DNA from: WTKG01 sp963735005
Lineage (GTDB): Bacteria; Actinomycetota; Actinomycetes; Actinomycetales; Demequinaceae
DNA length: 64,000 nucleotides
Direction of reading: 5' to 3'
NCBI GenBank assembly: GCA_963735005.1
Contig: CAVTJA010000010.1
Coordinates: 124,001-188,000, forward strand
This document shows positions 41,164 through 49,776 of the stretch, in pieces. The notes beneath the pieces are model-generated. The model saw nothing but the letters and a program-made list of their open reading frames with translations. It searched no databases and had not been told where the DNA came from. A program made the position numbers and the translations under genes. Within the stretch, counting starts at the first letter, position 1. The number at the start of each line of letters is the position of its first letter.

Positions 41164-42455
41164 GCCGCCACCTCCTGCTCGTTGACGGGGGTGCGCAGGC
41201 GGAACAGGAATCGCACCAGCGGCGGCGCCGCAATGAACAGCACGATGAGCGCCTGGATGATCAGCACGATGTCGCTAGGTAGCCCGGCGTTGACCTGCAG
41301 GTTGGGCCCGGCGGCGCGCAACGCGCCGAACAGGACGGCGGCGAGCACCGTGCCGACTGGCCTAGACCGGCCCAGCAGCGCGACCGTGATCGCGTCGAAG
41401 CCGAAGCTGGCGGCGACGCCCTCGGTCAGCGCGCGCTCGGTGCCGAGGATCTGCGCCGAGCCGGCAAGGCCTGCGAGCGCGCCAGCGATCATCATCACGA
41501 GGATGTACGCGCGCGAGACGCTCATGCCTGCGGTCTTGGCCGCGTTCGGGTTGGCGCCCACGGCGCGGAACTGGAAGCCCCAGGTCGAGCGCTCCATCAG
41601 CCACCACACGCCCCACGCCGCGAGCAACGCAAGAACGAAGCCAAGGTGGAGGCGGAAGTTCGCGCCGGGCAGCCAGTTGAACAACGCTGGGTACTGTGCG
41701 CTCGGGTCAATCTGGGGCGACTTCGGGTTGTCGGTGCCGGGAATCTGGAACGCGTCCTTCGACAGCGCGAAGCGCACAAGGTTGAGCGCGACGTAGTTGA
41801 GCATGATGGTCGTGATGACCTCGTGCGCTCCGGTGCGCGCCTTGAGCAGGCCGGGGATGAAACCCCACAGCGCGCCGCCAATGATGCACCCGAGCAACGC
41901 GAGCAGCAGGTGCAACCCCACCGGCAGGTGCCACGCGAACCCGATGTAGCCGCCAAGCATGGCGCCGATGATGATCTGGCCCTGGGCGCCGATGTTGAAC
42001 AGCCCCGCCCGGAAGCCGATGCCGAGGCCAAGCCCGGCGAAGATCAGCGGGGTGGCCATGGTGAGGGTCTGGGTGAGCGGCTTGATCTGCTCGGCGAAGG
42101 TGGATCCGGAGGGGCGGAAGATTGCGCCTTCGAAGATGGCGTTGAACGTCGCGCCAACCACCTTGCCGGCTGCCGCGAACCAGTCCCCGGGCGCCGAGAA
42201 GAAGTGGCCGGCGGCCTCGGCGACATCCTCGTCTACCAGGATCACGAGGATGCTGCTAACGATCAGGGCTCCCGCTACGGCGAGCAGCACCACCAGCGTC
42301 GAGCTACCGGTGAATTCGCGCAGCCACGTGCGGAACCCGCCTTCGTGCGGCTCGTCGCCGGTGGGCGGCTCCGGCAGGTCCTTGACGCGCACCCGCTTGC
42401 CGGTAGGCGGCTCAGGCAGTTCCTTGCCGCGCGGCTCGTCTGCGGTGTCTTTCAC
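41160..42455 (-). CDS. Nucleoside ABC transporter permease, first subunit
   Basis: 431 residues. The first 45 form a charged cytoplasmic head containing a near-duplicate LPEPPTG block (ELPEPPTGKR, then DLPEPPTGDE). Then follow a membrane helix and the permease core: FRAGLFNIGAQGQIIIGAM and the coupling loop TWGFQFRAVGANPNAAKTAGM. It is the NupP/YufP-type partner of the next permease. It overlaps both neighbours by four bases. Confidence 0.9.
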   Translation of the reverse strand: MKDTADEPRGKELPEPPTGKRVRVKDLPEPPTGDEPHEGGFRTWLREFTGSSTLVVLLAVAGALIVSSILVILVDEDVAEAAGHFFSAPGDWFAAAGKVVGATFNAIFEGAIFRPSGSTFAEQIKPLTQTLTMATPLIFAGLGLGIGFRAGLFNIGAQGQIIIGAMLGGYIGFAWHLPVGLHLLLALLGCIIGGALWGFIPGLLKARTGAHEVITTIMLNYVALNLVRFALSKDAFQIPGTDNPKSPQIDPSAQYPALFNWLPGANFRLHLGFVLALLAAWGVWWLMERSTWGFQFRAVGANPNAAKTAGMSVSRAYILVMMIAGALAGLAGSAQILGTERALTEGVAASFGFDAITVALLGRSRPVGTVLAAVLFGALRAAGPNLQVNAGLPSDIVLIIQALIVLFIAAPPLVRFLFRLRTPVNEQEVAA

Positions 42456-43963
42456 GCTGCTGCCTTGCCCGCGCCTGCCATGAGCAAGCCAATCTGCTCG
42501 CGGCTGATGGTCGGATCCACCATGTCGACGATCTGCCCGTGGTACATCACCGCGATGCGGTCGGCGAGCGCGAACACCTCGTCAAGCTCGGTCGACACGA
42601 TCAGCACCGCCACTCCCTTGTCTCGCTCCTGGATGAGCCGCTTGTGCACGAATTCGATCGAACCGACGTCGAGCCCGCGCGTCGGCTGGGACGCGATCAG
42701 CAACTTGAGCGGCCGCGAGATCTCGCGCGCGAGCACCAACTTCTGCTGGTTGCCGCCGGACAGCGAGCCGCCGAGCGCCGCAGTGCTCGTGGTGCGGACG
42801 TCGAACTCCTCCACCAGCTCGATAGCGTGCGCGGCGACGGCTCCGCGCTGCATCGCGAGCCCCTGCGCGTATGGCGCCTGGTCGTGCACGTCGAGCACAA
42901 GGTTGTTCTCGATCGTGAAGGCCGCCACCAACCCGTCCTCGGTGCGGTCCTCAGGCACGAACCCGACGCCCGCCAGCAGCGTCTCCTTGATCGAGTACCC
43001 GGCGAGGCTTTCGCCGTCCAGCCGGATGTCGCCAGCCGCGACCTTGGCGAGGCCGAGCAACGCCTCGGTGAGTTCGGTCTGCCCGTTTCCTTGTACGCCT
43101 GCCACGACCACGATCTCGCCCGCGCGCACGTCGAACGTCACGCCGCGAAGTTGGGGACGGTCGGCGGCGTCCAGGACCGTGAGGCCGCGCACCTCAAGCA
43201 TCTGCTTGCCCGGCTTTGCCGCGGGCTTGTCGACGGTCATGGACACGTCACGCCCGACCATCATCGACGCGAGCTTTTCGCGCGACGCGCTCGGCTTCGC
43301 TTGCCCCACCACCTTTCCGCGCCGGATGACCGTCACGGTGTCGGCGACGGACTGGACCTCGCGCAGCTTGTGGGTGATCAGCACCACCGCCGTGCCCGCC
43401 TTGGCGAGCTGTTTGACGATGCCGAGCAGTTCGTCGGTCTCTTGGGGCGTCAGCACGGCGGTGGGCTCGTCGAGGATGAGCACCTTGGCGTCGCGAGACA
43501 GCGCCTTGATGATCTCGACGCGCTGCTGGGAGCCGACGGGAAGGTCCTCGACCACGGCGTCGGGGTCGATGTCGAAGCCGAAGCGCTCCGAAAGTTCGCG
43601 GACGCGCGCCCTCGCGGCGTCAAAGTTGAGCAGCGTCGTGGGGCCGCGAAGCTCCTCGTGGCCAAGCATCAGGTTCTCGGCGACGGTGAACGGCGGGACC
43701 AACATGAAGTGCTGGTGCACCATGCCGATGCCGGCCTCCATGGCGTCGCGCGGGCCGTCGAACACCACGGGCACGCCGTCCAGCAGAATCTCGCCGCCGT
43801 CGGCGTCGTACAGGCCAAACAGGACGTTCATGAGCGTCGACTTGCCCGCACCGTTCTCGCCCAACAGCGCGTGAACCTGGCCGGGCTCGACCACCAAATC
43901 GATGGCATCGTTCGCCGTGAAATCCCCAAACCGCTTGGTGATTCCTCGCAGTTCAAGCTTCAC
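42452..43963 (-). CDS. Nucleoside ABC transporter ATP-binding protein (double ATPase)
   Basis: 503 residues with two ATPase domains. Domain 1: Walker A GENGAGKST, signature region LPVGSQQRVEIIKAL, Walker B VLILDEPTAVL. Domain 2: a modified Walker A GVQGNGQTEL, signature LSGGNQQKLVLAREI. This is the NupO/YufO and RbsA-like arrangement that energises both permeases. It lies 102 bases after the binding-protein gene, with a strong stem-loop between. Confidence 0.93.
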   Translation of the reverse strand: MKLELRGITKRFGDFTANDAIDLVVEPGQVHALLGENGAGKSTLMNVLFGLYDADGGEILLDGVPVVFDGPRDAMEAGIGMVHQHFMLVPPFTVAENLMLGHEELRGPTTLLNFDAARARVRELSERFGFDIDPDAVVEDLPVGSQQRVEIIKALSRDAKVLILDEPTAVLTPQETDELLGIVKQLAKAGTAVVLITHKLREVQSVADTVTVIRRGKVVGQAKPSASREKLASMMVGRDVSMTVDKPAAKPGKQMLEVRGLTVLDAADRPQLRGVTFDVRAGEIVVVAGVQGNGQTELTEALLGLAKVAAGDIRLDGESLAGYSIKETLLAGVGFVPEDRTEDGLVAAFTIENNLVLDVHDQAPYAQGLAMQRGAVAAHAIELVEEFDVRTTSTAALGGSLSGGNQQKLVLAREISRPLKLLIASQPTRGLDVGSIEFVHKRLIQERDKGVAVLIVSTELDEVFALADRIAVMYHGQIVDMVDPTISREQIGLLMAGAGKAAA

Positions 43964-44010
43964 GTGTGACCTCCATGTGCGGCCCGCCGCCGGGCCTTCT
44001 CAGTCAAGCA

Positions 44011-44047
44011 CGGGGGGCGCGCTGTGGTCTACACAGCGCGCCCCCCG
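44011..44047 (-). terminator. 16-bp stem-loop between bmp and the ATPase gene
   Basis: A perfect 16-bp stem (44011-44026 with 44032-44047) closes a five-base loop. It starts 18 bases after the stop of the binding-protein gene in the reading direction. There is no T-run, so partial termination or protection of the upstream message is likely, raising binding-protein levels over the rest of the operon. Confidence 0.65.
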
Positions 44048-44065
44048 ATTGACTTGCTTAACCCC

Positions 44066-45070
44066 TTAGTGGGTGGCGATGCTTCCGTCGATGATTCCCT
44101 TGATCAGGTCGCTGAAGTCGGCGTCGTAACCGGCAAGGCCGACTCCGCCGTTCTCCAGGGTGCCGACGTAGGACTCGTTCGAGAAGGTGCCGTTGACGGA
44201 CTCGTCAATGGCGTCGTAGACGGCCTGGCCAACCTCCTTGAGCACGGACGCAAGAATCACGTCCTTGTATTCGGGGGCGGTCAGCGTCCAGTCAGAGTCA
44301 ACGCCGATGATCTTCACGTTGCCGGCGTCCTGAGCCGCCTGCGCGGTGCCGAGGCCAACCGGGCCGGCGACGGGCAGAATGATGTCCGCGCCCTGCTCGA
44401 TGAAGCTCTCGCCAGTGGTCTTGCCGATCGTCTGGTCGACGAAATCAGTGTCGGTGATACCCGACTCGCCGTCCCATCCGAGGACCGCCACGGACGTGCC
44501 CATTTCAGCGTTATAGTACTGCACGCCGGCGTAGAAGCCGTCCATGAAGTCCGTCACGCCTGCGAATGGACCTCCACCAAAGGTGCCGACGACGCCCGTC
44601 TTGGTCTCGCTCGCAGCCGCGTAGCCCGCGAGGAACGCGGCCTGGTCGGTTGCAAACAAAAGGGACTTGGCGTTCGGGAACGTCAGCGGGTTGAAGTCAG
44701 CATCCGAGAACGTCGAGTCGACGATCGCGAAGTTGGTGTCGGGGTAAGTCGCTGCGGCCTCGGCCGTCGCGTTGGCGAGCAGGAAGCCGACCGTGATGAT
44801 CAGGTCGCAGTTGGCGGCGACCATGGCGTCAATGTTCGGCGCGTAGTCGTTCTCGTCCGCGGACTCGGCCTTGGCGATCGTGATACCGAAGTCCTTCTCA
44901 GCCTTGAGGAGGCCTTCGTATCCGGACTGGTTGAACGACTTGTCGTCGAAGCCGCCCGAGTCGGAGACCATGCAGGCCTTGAAGTCGGAGTGGCTCGGGC
45001 TAGACGAGCACGCGGACAGCGCCAGGGCTGCTGTAGCAACCACGGCACCCACGCGAATGATGTTCTTCAT
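44066..45070 (-). CDS. BMP-family nucleoside-binding lipoprotein
   Basis: 334 residues. Signal peptide with lipobox LSAC (Cys near residue 21). The BMP signature DSGGFDDKSFNQSGYEGL is intact, as are GVVGTFGGGPFAGVTDFMDGF and VDQTIGKTTGESFIEQGADI. The family (BmpA, PnrA) binds purine or pyrimidine nucleosides outside the membrane. It heads the operon with ATPase, two permeases, cdd, deoA and add. GAGGAA precedes the ATG. Confidence 0.93.
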   Translation of the reverse strand: MKNIIRVGAVVATAALALSACSSSPSHSDFKACMVSDSGGFDDKSFNQSGYEGLLKAEKDFGITIAKAESADENDYAPNIDAMVAANCDLIITVGFLLANATAEAAATYPDTNFAIVDSTFSDADFNPLTFPNAKSLLFATDQAAFLAGYAAASETKTGVVGTFGGGPFAGVTDFMDGFYAGVQYYNAEMGTSVAVLGWDGESGITDTDFVDQTIGKTTGESFIEQGADIILPVAGPVGLGTAQAAQDAGNVKIIGVDSDWTLTAPEYKDVILASVLKEVGQAVYDAIDESVNGTFSNESYVGTLENGGVGLAGYDADFSDLIKGIIDGSIATH

Positions 45071-45090
45071 GTGCGATTCCTCGTATCTTG

Positions 45091-45124
45091 AGTTCTCGCC
45101 CCTGTAGGGGCGGGCGTAGTTCTC
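45091..45124. promoter_or_regulatory. Direct repeats and small hairpin upstream of bmp
   Basis: AGTTCTC occurs twice (45091-45097 and 45118-45124), flanking the inverted repeat CGCCCC-TGTA-GGGGCG (45097-45110). It lies in the leader or promoter of the nucleoside operon and could be an operator. No regulator gene is nearby. Confidence 0.3.
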
Positions 45125-45196
45125 ATGCTACGGGCGCGGCGATGCCGCGACACGGGCTTCGGCGAGAAACCGATAACGGTTTGGTAATTGTCGGCG

Positions 45197-46306
45197 TTAC
45201 AGCGCGTCGTTGGCCGCTTTGACTGCTTGAGCGGCGTGCCGGCCGAGGATCAGCAGGGCCTCCGGGGTGTCCACGACCGTCACGTTGTCGAGGCCGACAA
45301 TTGCCACGGGCCGGTCGCCTCCGACCACCATGGCGCCGTGCGCGTCAACGGTCGCGACGGCGCCGAGCGCCCCGGCCGCGTCCCGGCCGATGCGAATCAC
45401 ACCATCCGGCCCGGGCTCGATCATCTCGGCGAGCGCGGCGAAGTCGCCGATGTCGTGCCAGTCGAGGTCCGCCGGCACCACCTTGACGCCGCCCTGCGCG
45501 GCGACGGGCTCGGCGATCGCGTGGTCGATCGCAATCTTGGTGAGGCCGTCCCAGTGGGCCGCGACGGCGGCGTCGCGGCCGTCGGTGTCCCACGCTGCGG
45601 CGATGGCGCGCACGCCGTCGTGAATGCCGGGCTGGAGCCGCGCCAGGTGGCCGAGCAGGACGTCGGTGCGGACCACGTACATTCCCGCGTTCCAGAAGTG
45701 GCCGCCGGCGGCGATCATGCCCGCGGCGGTCTGGGCGTCGGGCTTCTCGGTGAACGCGGCTACGTCGAGTACTTCGGCGGCTACCGTACCCGCGCCACCA
45801 CCTGCGGCTCGGATGTACCCGAACGCCGTGCTCGGCTCGGTGGGCTCGATGCCGATCACCACCACGGCGCCCTCTGCAGCCGCACCGGCCGCCGTCGCTA
45901 CCGCGGCCGCGAAGGCCTGGGGCTTGCGGATCACGTGGTCCGCCGCGAACGACCCCATCACCCGCGGGCCGTGCCGATGCTCGATGACGGCAGCCGCGAG
46001 CGCGATGGCCGCCATGGAATCGCGGGGGCTTGGCTCGGTGAGGATGTCCGCCGCGTCGACGCCTGGGAGCTGGGCGCCCACGGCGTCGGCGTGCCGCTGC
46101 CCGGTCACCACAATCACGCCGTCCGCGAGCGGGGCGAGGCGCGCCACCGTGTCCTGGATGAGCGTGGTGCCCGTCCCCAGCAGGTCGAGCAGGAACTTGG
46201 GCCGGTCGGGGCGGGACAGCGGCCATAGCCGGCTGCCGATGCCCCCCGCGGGGATCACGGCGATGAGGCCGTTCGCGGAGCGCACGTCGTCGGATTCTTT
46301 GCTCAT
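45197..46306 (-). CDS. manC: Mannose-1-phosphate guanylyltransferase
   Basis: 369 residues. The nucleotidyltransferase motif AVIPAGGIGSRLWPLSRPDR and FLLDLLG fit GDP-mannose pyrophosphorylases; later EPSPRDSMAAIALAA and GSFAADHVI are present. It makes GDP-mannose from GTP and mannose-1-phosphate for glycan or glycolipid synthesis. The C-terminal isomerase domain of bifunctional enzymes is absent, as usual in actinobacteria. ATG 46306 is six bases after TAGTCT on this strand. Confidence 0.9.
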   Translation of the reverse strand: MSKESDDVRSANGLIAVIPAGGIGSRLWPLSRPDRPKFLLDLLGTGTTLIQDTVARLAPLADGVIVVTGQRHADAVGAQLPGVDAADILTEPSPRDSMAAIALAAAVIEHRHGPRVMGSFAADHVIRKPQAFAAAVATAAGAAAEGAVVVIGIEPTEPSTAFGYIRAAGGGAGTVAAEVLDVAAFTEKPDAQTAAGMIAAGGHFWNAGMYVVRTDVLLGHLARLQPGIHDGVRAIAAAWDTDGRDAAVAAHWDGLTKIAIDHAIAEPVAAQGGVKVVPADLDWHDIGDFAALAEMIEPGPDGVIRIGRDAAGALGAVATVDAHGAMVVGGDRPVAIVGLDNVTVVDTPEALLILGRHAAQAVKAANDAL

Positions 46307-46312
46307 GGGTCA

Positions 46313-46322
46313 AGACTAGGAT
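46313..46322. promoter_or_regulatory. Overlapping divergent -10 elements of manC and sdhC
   Basis: TAGTCT (46313-46318, read on the - strand) is six bases before the manC ATG. TAGGAT (46317-46322, + strand) lies 36 bases before the sdhC GTG, leaving room for its ribosome site GAGGAG (46347-46352). Confidence 0.45.
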
Positions 46323-46357
46323 GAGACGTAGACCGATCAACGCCGCGAGGAGTCCGA

Positions 46358-46735
46358 GTGTCCGGAACCAGAACCCTCTACAAGGGGCAGCCTGGCATGT
46401 GGATGTGGCTGGCGCACCGCGCAACGGGCGTCGGCATCTTCTTCTTCCTGCTAGTCCACGTCACAGATACCGCGCTCGTGCGCATGTCCCCCGAGGCGTA
46501 CAACGAGATCATCGGTTCCTACAAGACTCCCGTGATGGGCCTTGTCGAGGCGGGGCTCGTCGCGGCCATCGTCTTCCACGCCTTCAACGGCCTGCGGATC
46601 ATCGCCGTGGACGCGTGGTCGTGGGCGACCCGCCACCACAAGCTACTCGCCGCCATCGTGTGGCTCATCTGGGTGATGCTGATGGCGGGCTTCCTGCCGC
46701 GCCACCTTGGCCACGTCTTTGGAGGTGACGCGTGA
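46358..46735 (+). CDS. sdhC: Succinate dehydrogenase cytochrome b subunit SdhC
   Basis: 125 residues from GTG 46358 with GAGGAG upstream. Three membrane helices. The heme-ligand and signature region is MWMWLAHRATGVGIF, and a second His lies in VFHAFNGLRII. It anchors SdhAB and passes electrons to menaquinone. First gene of sdhCDAB; its stop overlaps sdhD (GTGA). Confidence 0.92.
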   Translation: MSGTRTLYKGQPGMWMWLAHRATGVGIFFFLLVHVTDTALVRMSPEAYNEIIGSYKTPVMGLVEAGLVAAIVFHAFNGLRIIAVDAWSWATRHHKLLAAIVWLIWVMLMAGFLPRHLGHVFGGDA

Positions 46736-47187
46736 GCGCCCCCGAGCTGATCGCGCCGCGCTACCGCCGCGGCCCTCGCTCCGGCTCGTCCGCCGAGAAG
46801 TGGGCGTGGCTGTTCATGCGTGCGTCGGGCGTGCTGCTACTCGCATTGATCCTCACCCACCTATTCATCAACCTCTATACGGGCGACGGCGTGAGCGCAA
46901 TCGACTTCGCGTTCGTGGCCGGCAAGTGGGCCAGCCCACTGTGGAAGTGGTGGGACGGCGTCATGCTGTGGCTCGCGATGATCCACGGCACCAACGGCAT
47001 GCGCGTGCTCGTCAACGACTACGCGCGCAAGGCGTGGACCAACAAGACCCTCAAGACGCTACTGGCACTCGCATTCGGGCTGGTCGTGGTGTTGGGCACG
47101 CTCGTCATCTTCACCTTCGACCCCTGCCCCGCGGCCGCGGCGGCGGGCGACCTGCCCAGTTTCTGCGCTTCTGTTACTGGCAACTAA
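46732..47187 (+). CDS. sdhD: Succinate dehydrogenase membrane anchor SdhD
   Basis: 151 residues, GTG start overlapping the sdhC stop. Three hydrophobic helices (ASGVLLLALILTHLFINL; FVAGKWASPLWKWWDGVM; KTLLALAFGLVVVLGTLVIF) and a heme-type His at MIHGTNGMRVL. Partners SdhC in the quinone site. Confidence 0.9.
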   Translation: MSAPELIAPRYRRGPRSGSSAEKWAWLFMRASGVLLLALILTHLFINLYTGDGVSAIDFAFVAGKWASPLWKWWDGVMLWLAMIHGTNGMRVLVNDYARKAWTNKTLKTLLALAFGLVVVLGTLVIFTFDPCPAAAAAGDLPSFCASVTGN

Positions 47188-47195
47188 GGAGACCC

Positions 47196-48983
47196 ATGGC
47201 CAAGCACGAGTACGACGTCGTCATTGTGGGCGCGGGCGGCGCGGGTATGCGCGCGGCGCTCGAGTCGTCGCAACGTGCCAAGACTGCGGTCCTCACCAAG
47301 CTGTACCCCACGCGTTCCCACACGGGCGCGGCGCAGGGCGGCATGGCGGCGGCGCTCGCGAACGTCGAGGACGACAACGCCGAGTGGCACACGTTCGACA
47401 CGATCAAGGGCGGCGATTACCTAGTTGACCAGGACGCCGCCGAGATCCTCTGCCGCGAGGCCGTCGACGCCGTGCTCGACCTCGAAAAGATGGGCCTGCC
47501 GTTCAACCGCACCGAGGACGGCACCATCGACCAGCGCCGCTTTGGCGGCCACACGCGCGACCACGGCAAGGCGGCCGTGCGCCGCGCCTGCTACTCGGCC
47601 GACCGTACGGGCCACATGATCCTGCAGACGCTCTACCAGCAGTGCATCAAGCAGGAGGTGGAGTTCTTCAACGAGTTCTACGTCCTCGACCTGATCCTCG
47701 ACAAGGACCCGCAGACGGCCAAGAAGGGCGCCAAGGTGACTGTCCGCGGCGTCGTCGCCTATGAGCTTGCGACAGGCGAGATCCACGAGTTCGCGGCCAA
47801 ATCCGTGATCTTCGCGACGGGCGGCGCGGGCAAGGTCTACAAGACCACGTCGAACGCGCACACCCTCACGGGAGACGGCATGGCGATCGCGCTGCGGGCG
47901 GGGCTGCCGCTCGAGGACATGGAGTTCTTCCAGTTCCACCCGACCGGCCTCGCGGGGCTTGGCATCCTGTTGTCTGAGGCCGCGCGCGGCGAGGGCGCGA
48001 TCCTGCGCAACTCCACCGGTGAGCGGTTCATGGAGCGCTACGCGCCCACCATCAAGGACCTGGCGCCGCGCGACATGGTGGCGCGGGCGATGGCCAACGA
48101 GGTGCGGGAGGGCCGCGGCTGCGGGCCGCACAAGGACTACGTGCACCTTGACCTCACCCACCTCGAACCCGCCCACATCGACGCCAAGCTGCCCGACATC
48201 ACCGAGTTCGCGCGCACCTACCTTGGCGTGGAGCCGTACACGGAGCCGGTGCCGGTCTACCCGACTGCGCACTACGCGATGGGCGGCATCCCCACCAACG
48301 TCGACGCGCAGGTGTTGCGCAACAACACTGACATCGTGGACGGCCTGTTCGCGGCGGGCGAGTGCGCGTGCGTGTCAGTGCACGGCGCGAACCGCCTTGG
48401 CACCAACTCGCTGCTCGACATCAACGTGTTTGGCCGACGCGCGGGAATCGCGGCGGCGGAGCACGCGCTGGCGGCTACCGCGACTTCGCTACCGGACGAC
48501 GCGGGGGCCGCCGTGGTGGCGACGGTCGCGGCGCTGCGCGACACGGTGGGCTCCACCGCCAAGGGCACGGAGCGCGTGGCCGACGTGCGCAAGGCGCTGC
48601 AAGAGACCATGGACCGCAACGTCCAGGTGTTCCGCACCGACGCCTCGCTCAAGGACGCCAAGAAGGACGTCGCGGCGCTACGGGGCCGGTTCGCGAAGAT
48701 CGCGATCCACGACCGCGGCGCTCGCTACAACACGGACCTGCTTGAGGCGATCGAGCTTGGATTCCTGCTGGACCTTGCCGACGTCATCATCGAGGGTGCG
48801 CTCGCGCGCCAGGAGTCGCGGGGCGGGCACTTCCGCGAAGACTTCCCCACGCGCGACGACAAGAAGTTTATGCGGCACACGATGGCCTACGTGGGCGCGG
48901 CTACAGCGGGAAAGTCCGTGGTGAAGCTCGACTACAAGCCGGTGACCGTGACCAAGTACCAGCCAATGGAACGTAAGTACTAG
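47196..48983 (+). CDS. sdhA: Succinate dehydrogenase flavoprotein subunit SdhA
   Basis: 595 residues from ATG 47196 with AAGGAG just upstream. The FAD Rossmann motif VVIVGAGGAGMRAALES and the covalent-FAD His in RSHTGAAQGGM are present. The catalytic region contains HPTGLAGLGIL, TEGARGEG-like SEAARGEGAI and RRFGGHTRDHGK. The C-terminus carries the helical domain. It oxidises succinate to fumarate on the cytoplasmic face. Confidence 0.96.
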   Translation: MAKHEYDVVIVGAGGAGMRAALESSQRAKTAVLTKLYPTRSHTGAAQGGMAAALANVEDDNAEWHTFDTIKGGDYLVDQDAAEILCREAVDAVLDLEKMGLPFNRTEDGTIDQRRFGGHTRDHGKAAVRRACYSADRTGHMILQTLYQQCIKQEVEFFNEFYVLDLILDKDPQTAKKGAKVTVRGVVAYELATGEIHEFAAKSVIFATGGAGKVYKTTSNAHTLTGDGMAIALRAGLPLEDMEFFQFHPTGLAGLGILLSEAARGEGAILRNSTGERFMERYAPTIKDLAPRDMVARAMANEVREGRGCGPHKDYVHLDLTHLEPAHIDAKLPDITEFARTYLGVEPYTEPVPVYPTAHYAMGGIPTNVDAQVLRNNTDIVDGLFAAGECACVSVHGANRLGTNSLLDINVFGRRAGIAAAEHALAATATSLPDDAGAAVVATVAALRDTVGSTAKGTERVADVRKALQETMDRNVQVFRTDASLKDAKKDVAALRGRFAKIAIHDRGARYNTDLLEAIELGFLLDLADVIIEGALARQESRGGHFREDFPTRDDKKFMRHTMAYVGAATAGKSVVKLDYKPVTVTKYQPMERKY

Positions 48984-49000
48984 GGCCGGGAGGGCTACAC

Positions 49001-49774
49001 GTGACGACAACTGAGACTTCCGCCCCGACCGCGGCGCCCGAGATCACCAAGCTGAACGTCAAGCTACGGATCCAGCGCATGGACCCGGACGGGCTCGACG
49101 GGCGCGAGGCCGGCAAGGAGTACTGGGCCGAATATGAGCTCGAGATGTTCGCCACCGACCGCGTGCTCGACGCGCTGCACAAGGTGAAGTGGGAGCACGA
49201 CGGCTCGCTAGCGTTCCGCCGCTCGTGCGCGCACGGGGTGTGCGGCTCGGACGCGATGCGGATCAACGGCAAGAACCGGCTCGCGTGCAAGGTGCTACTC
49301 AAGGACCTCAACCTGGCGCAGCCGGTGACGATCGAGCCCATCAAGGGACTGCCGGTCGAGAAGGACCTGATCGTGGACATGGAGCCGTTCTTCGCGTCGT
49401 ACCGCGAGATCATGCCGTTCCTGATGCCCAGCGGCGACGCGCCCAAGCGCGAGCGGCTGCAGTCGCCGGAGGAGCGCGCCCGCTACGACGACACCACCAA
49501 GTGCATCATGTGCGCGGCGTGCACGTCCTCGTGCCCGGTGTTCTGGACGGACGGGCAGTTCTTTGGCCCGCAGGCGATCGTGGGCGCGCACCGGTTCATT
49601 TTCGACTCGCGCGATGATGGCGAGTGGGAGCGTTTGGAGATCCTCAACGACAAGGCAGGCGTGTGGAAATGCCGCACGGTCTTCAACTGCACCGACGCGT
49701 GCCCGCGCGGCATTCAGGTCACCGAAGCGATCAGCGAGGTGAAGAAGGCCCTCACGACCGGCGAGATTCACTAG
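49001..49774 (+). CDS. sdhB: Succinate dehydrogenase iron-sulfur subunit SdhB
   Basis: 257 residues, GTG start 17 bases after sdhA, with GGGAGGG in front. All three clusters are visible: [2Fe-2S] in RRSCAHGVCGSDAM plus the later LACK, [4Fe-4S] in CIMCAACTSSCPVF, and [3Fe-4S] in CRTVFNCTDACPRGI. It carries electrons from SdhA to the membrane subunits. It ends two bases from a convergent gene. Confidence 0.96.
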   Translation: MTTTETSAPTAAPEITKLNVKLRIQRMDPDGLDGREAGKEYWAEYELEMFATDRVLDALHKVKWEHDGSLAFRRSCAHGVCGSDAMRINGKNRLACKVLLKDLNLAQPVTIEPIKGLPVEKDLIVDMEPFFASYREIMPFLMPSGDAPKRERLQSPEERARYDDTTKCIMCAACTSSCPVFWTDGQFFGPQAIVGAHRFIFDSRDDGEWERLEILNDKAGVWKCRTVFNCTDACPRGIQVTEAISEVKKALTTGEIH

Positions 49775-49776
49775 CC

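Noticed and set aside
41646..43874. A 742-codon + strand frame over the ABC transporter genes
   Set aside because: It is antisense to the permease and ATPase with intact motifs, and its translation is low-complexity.
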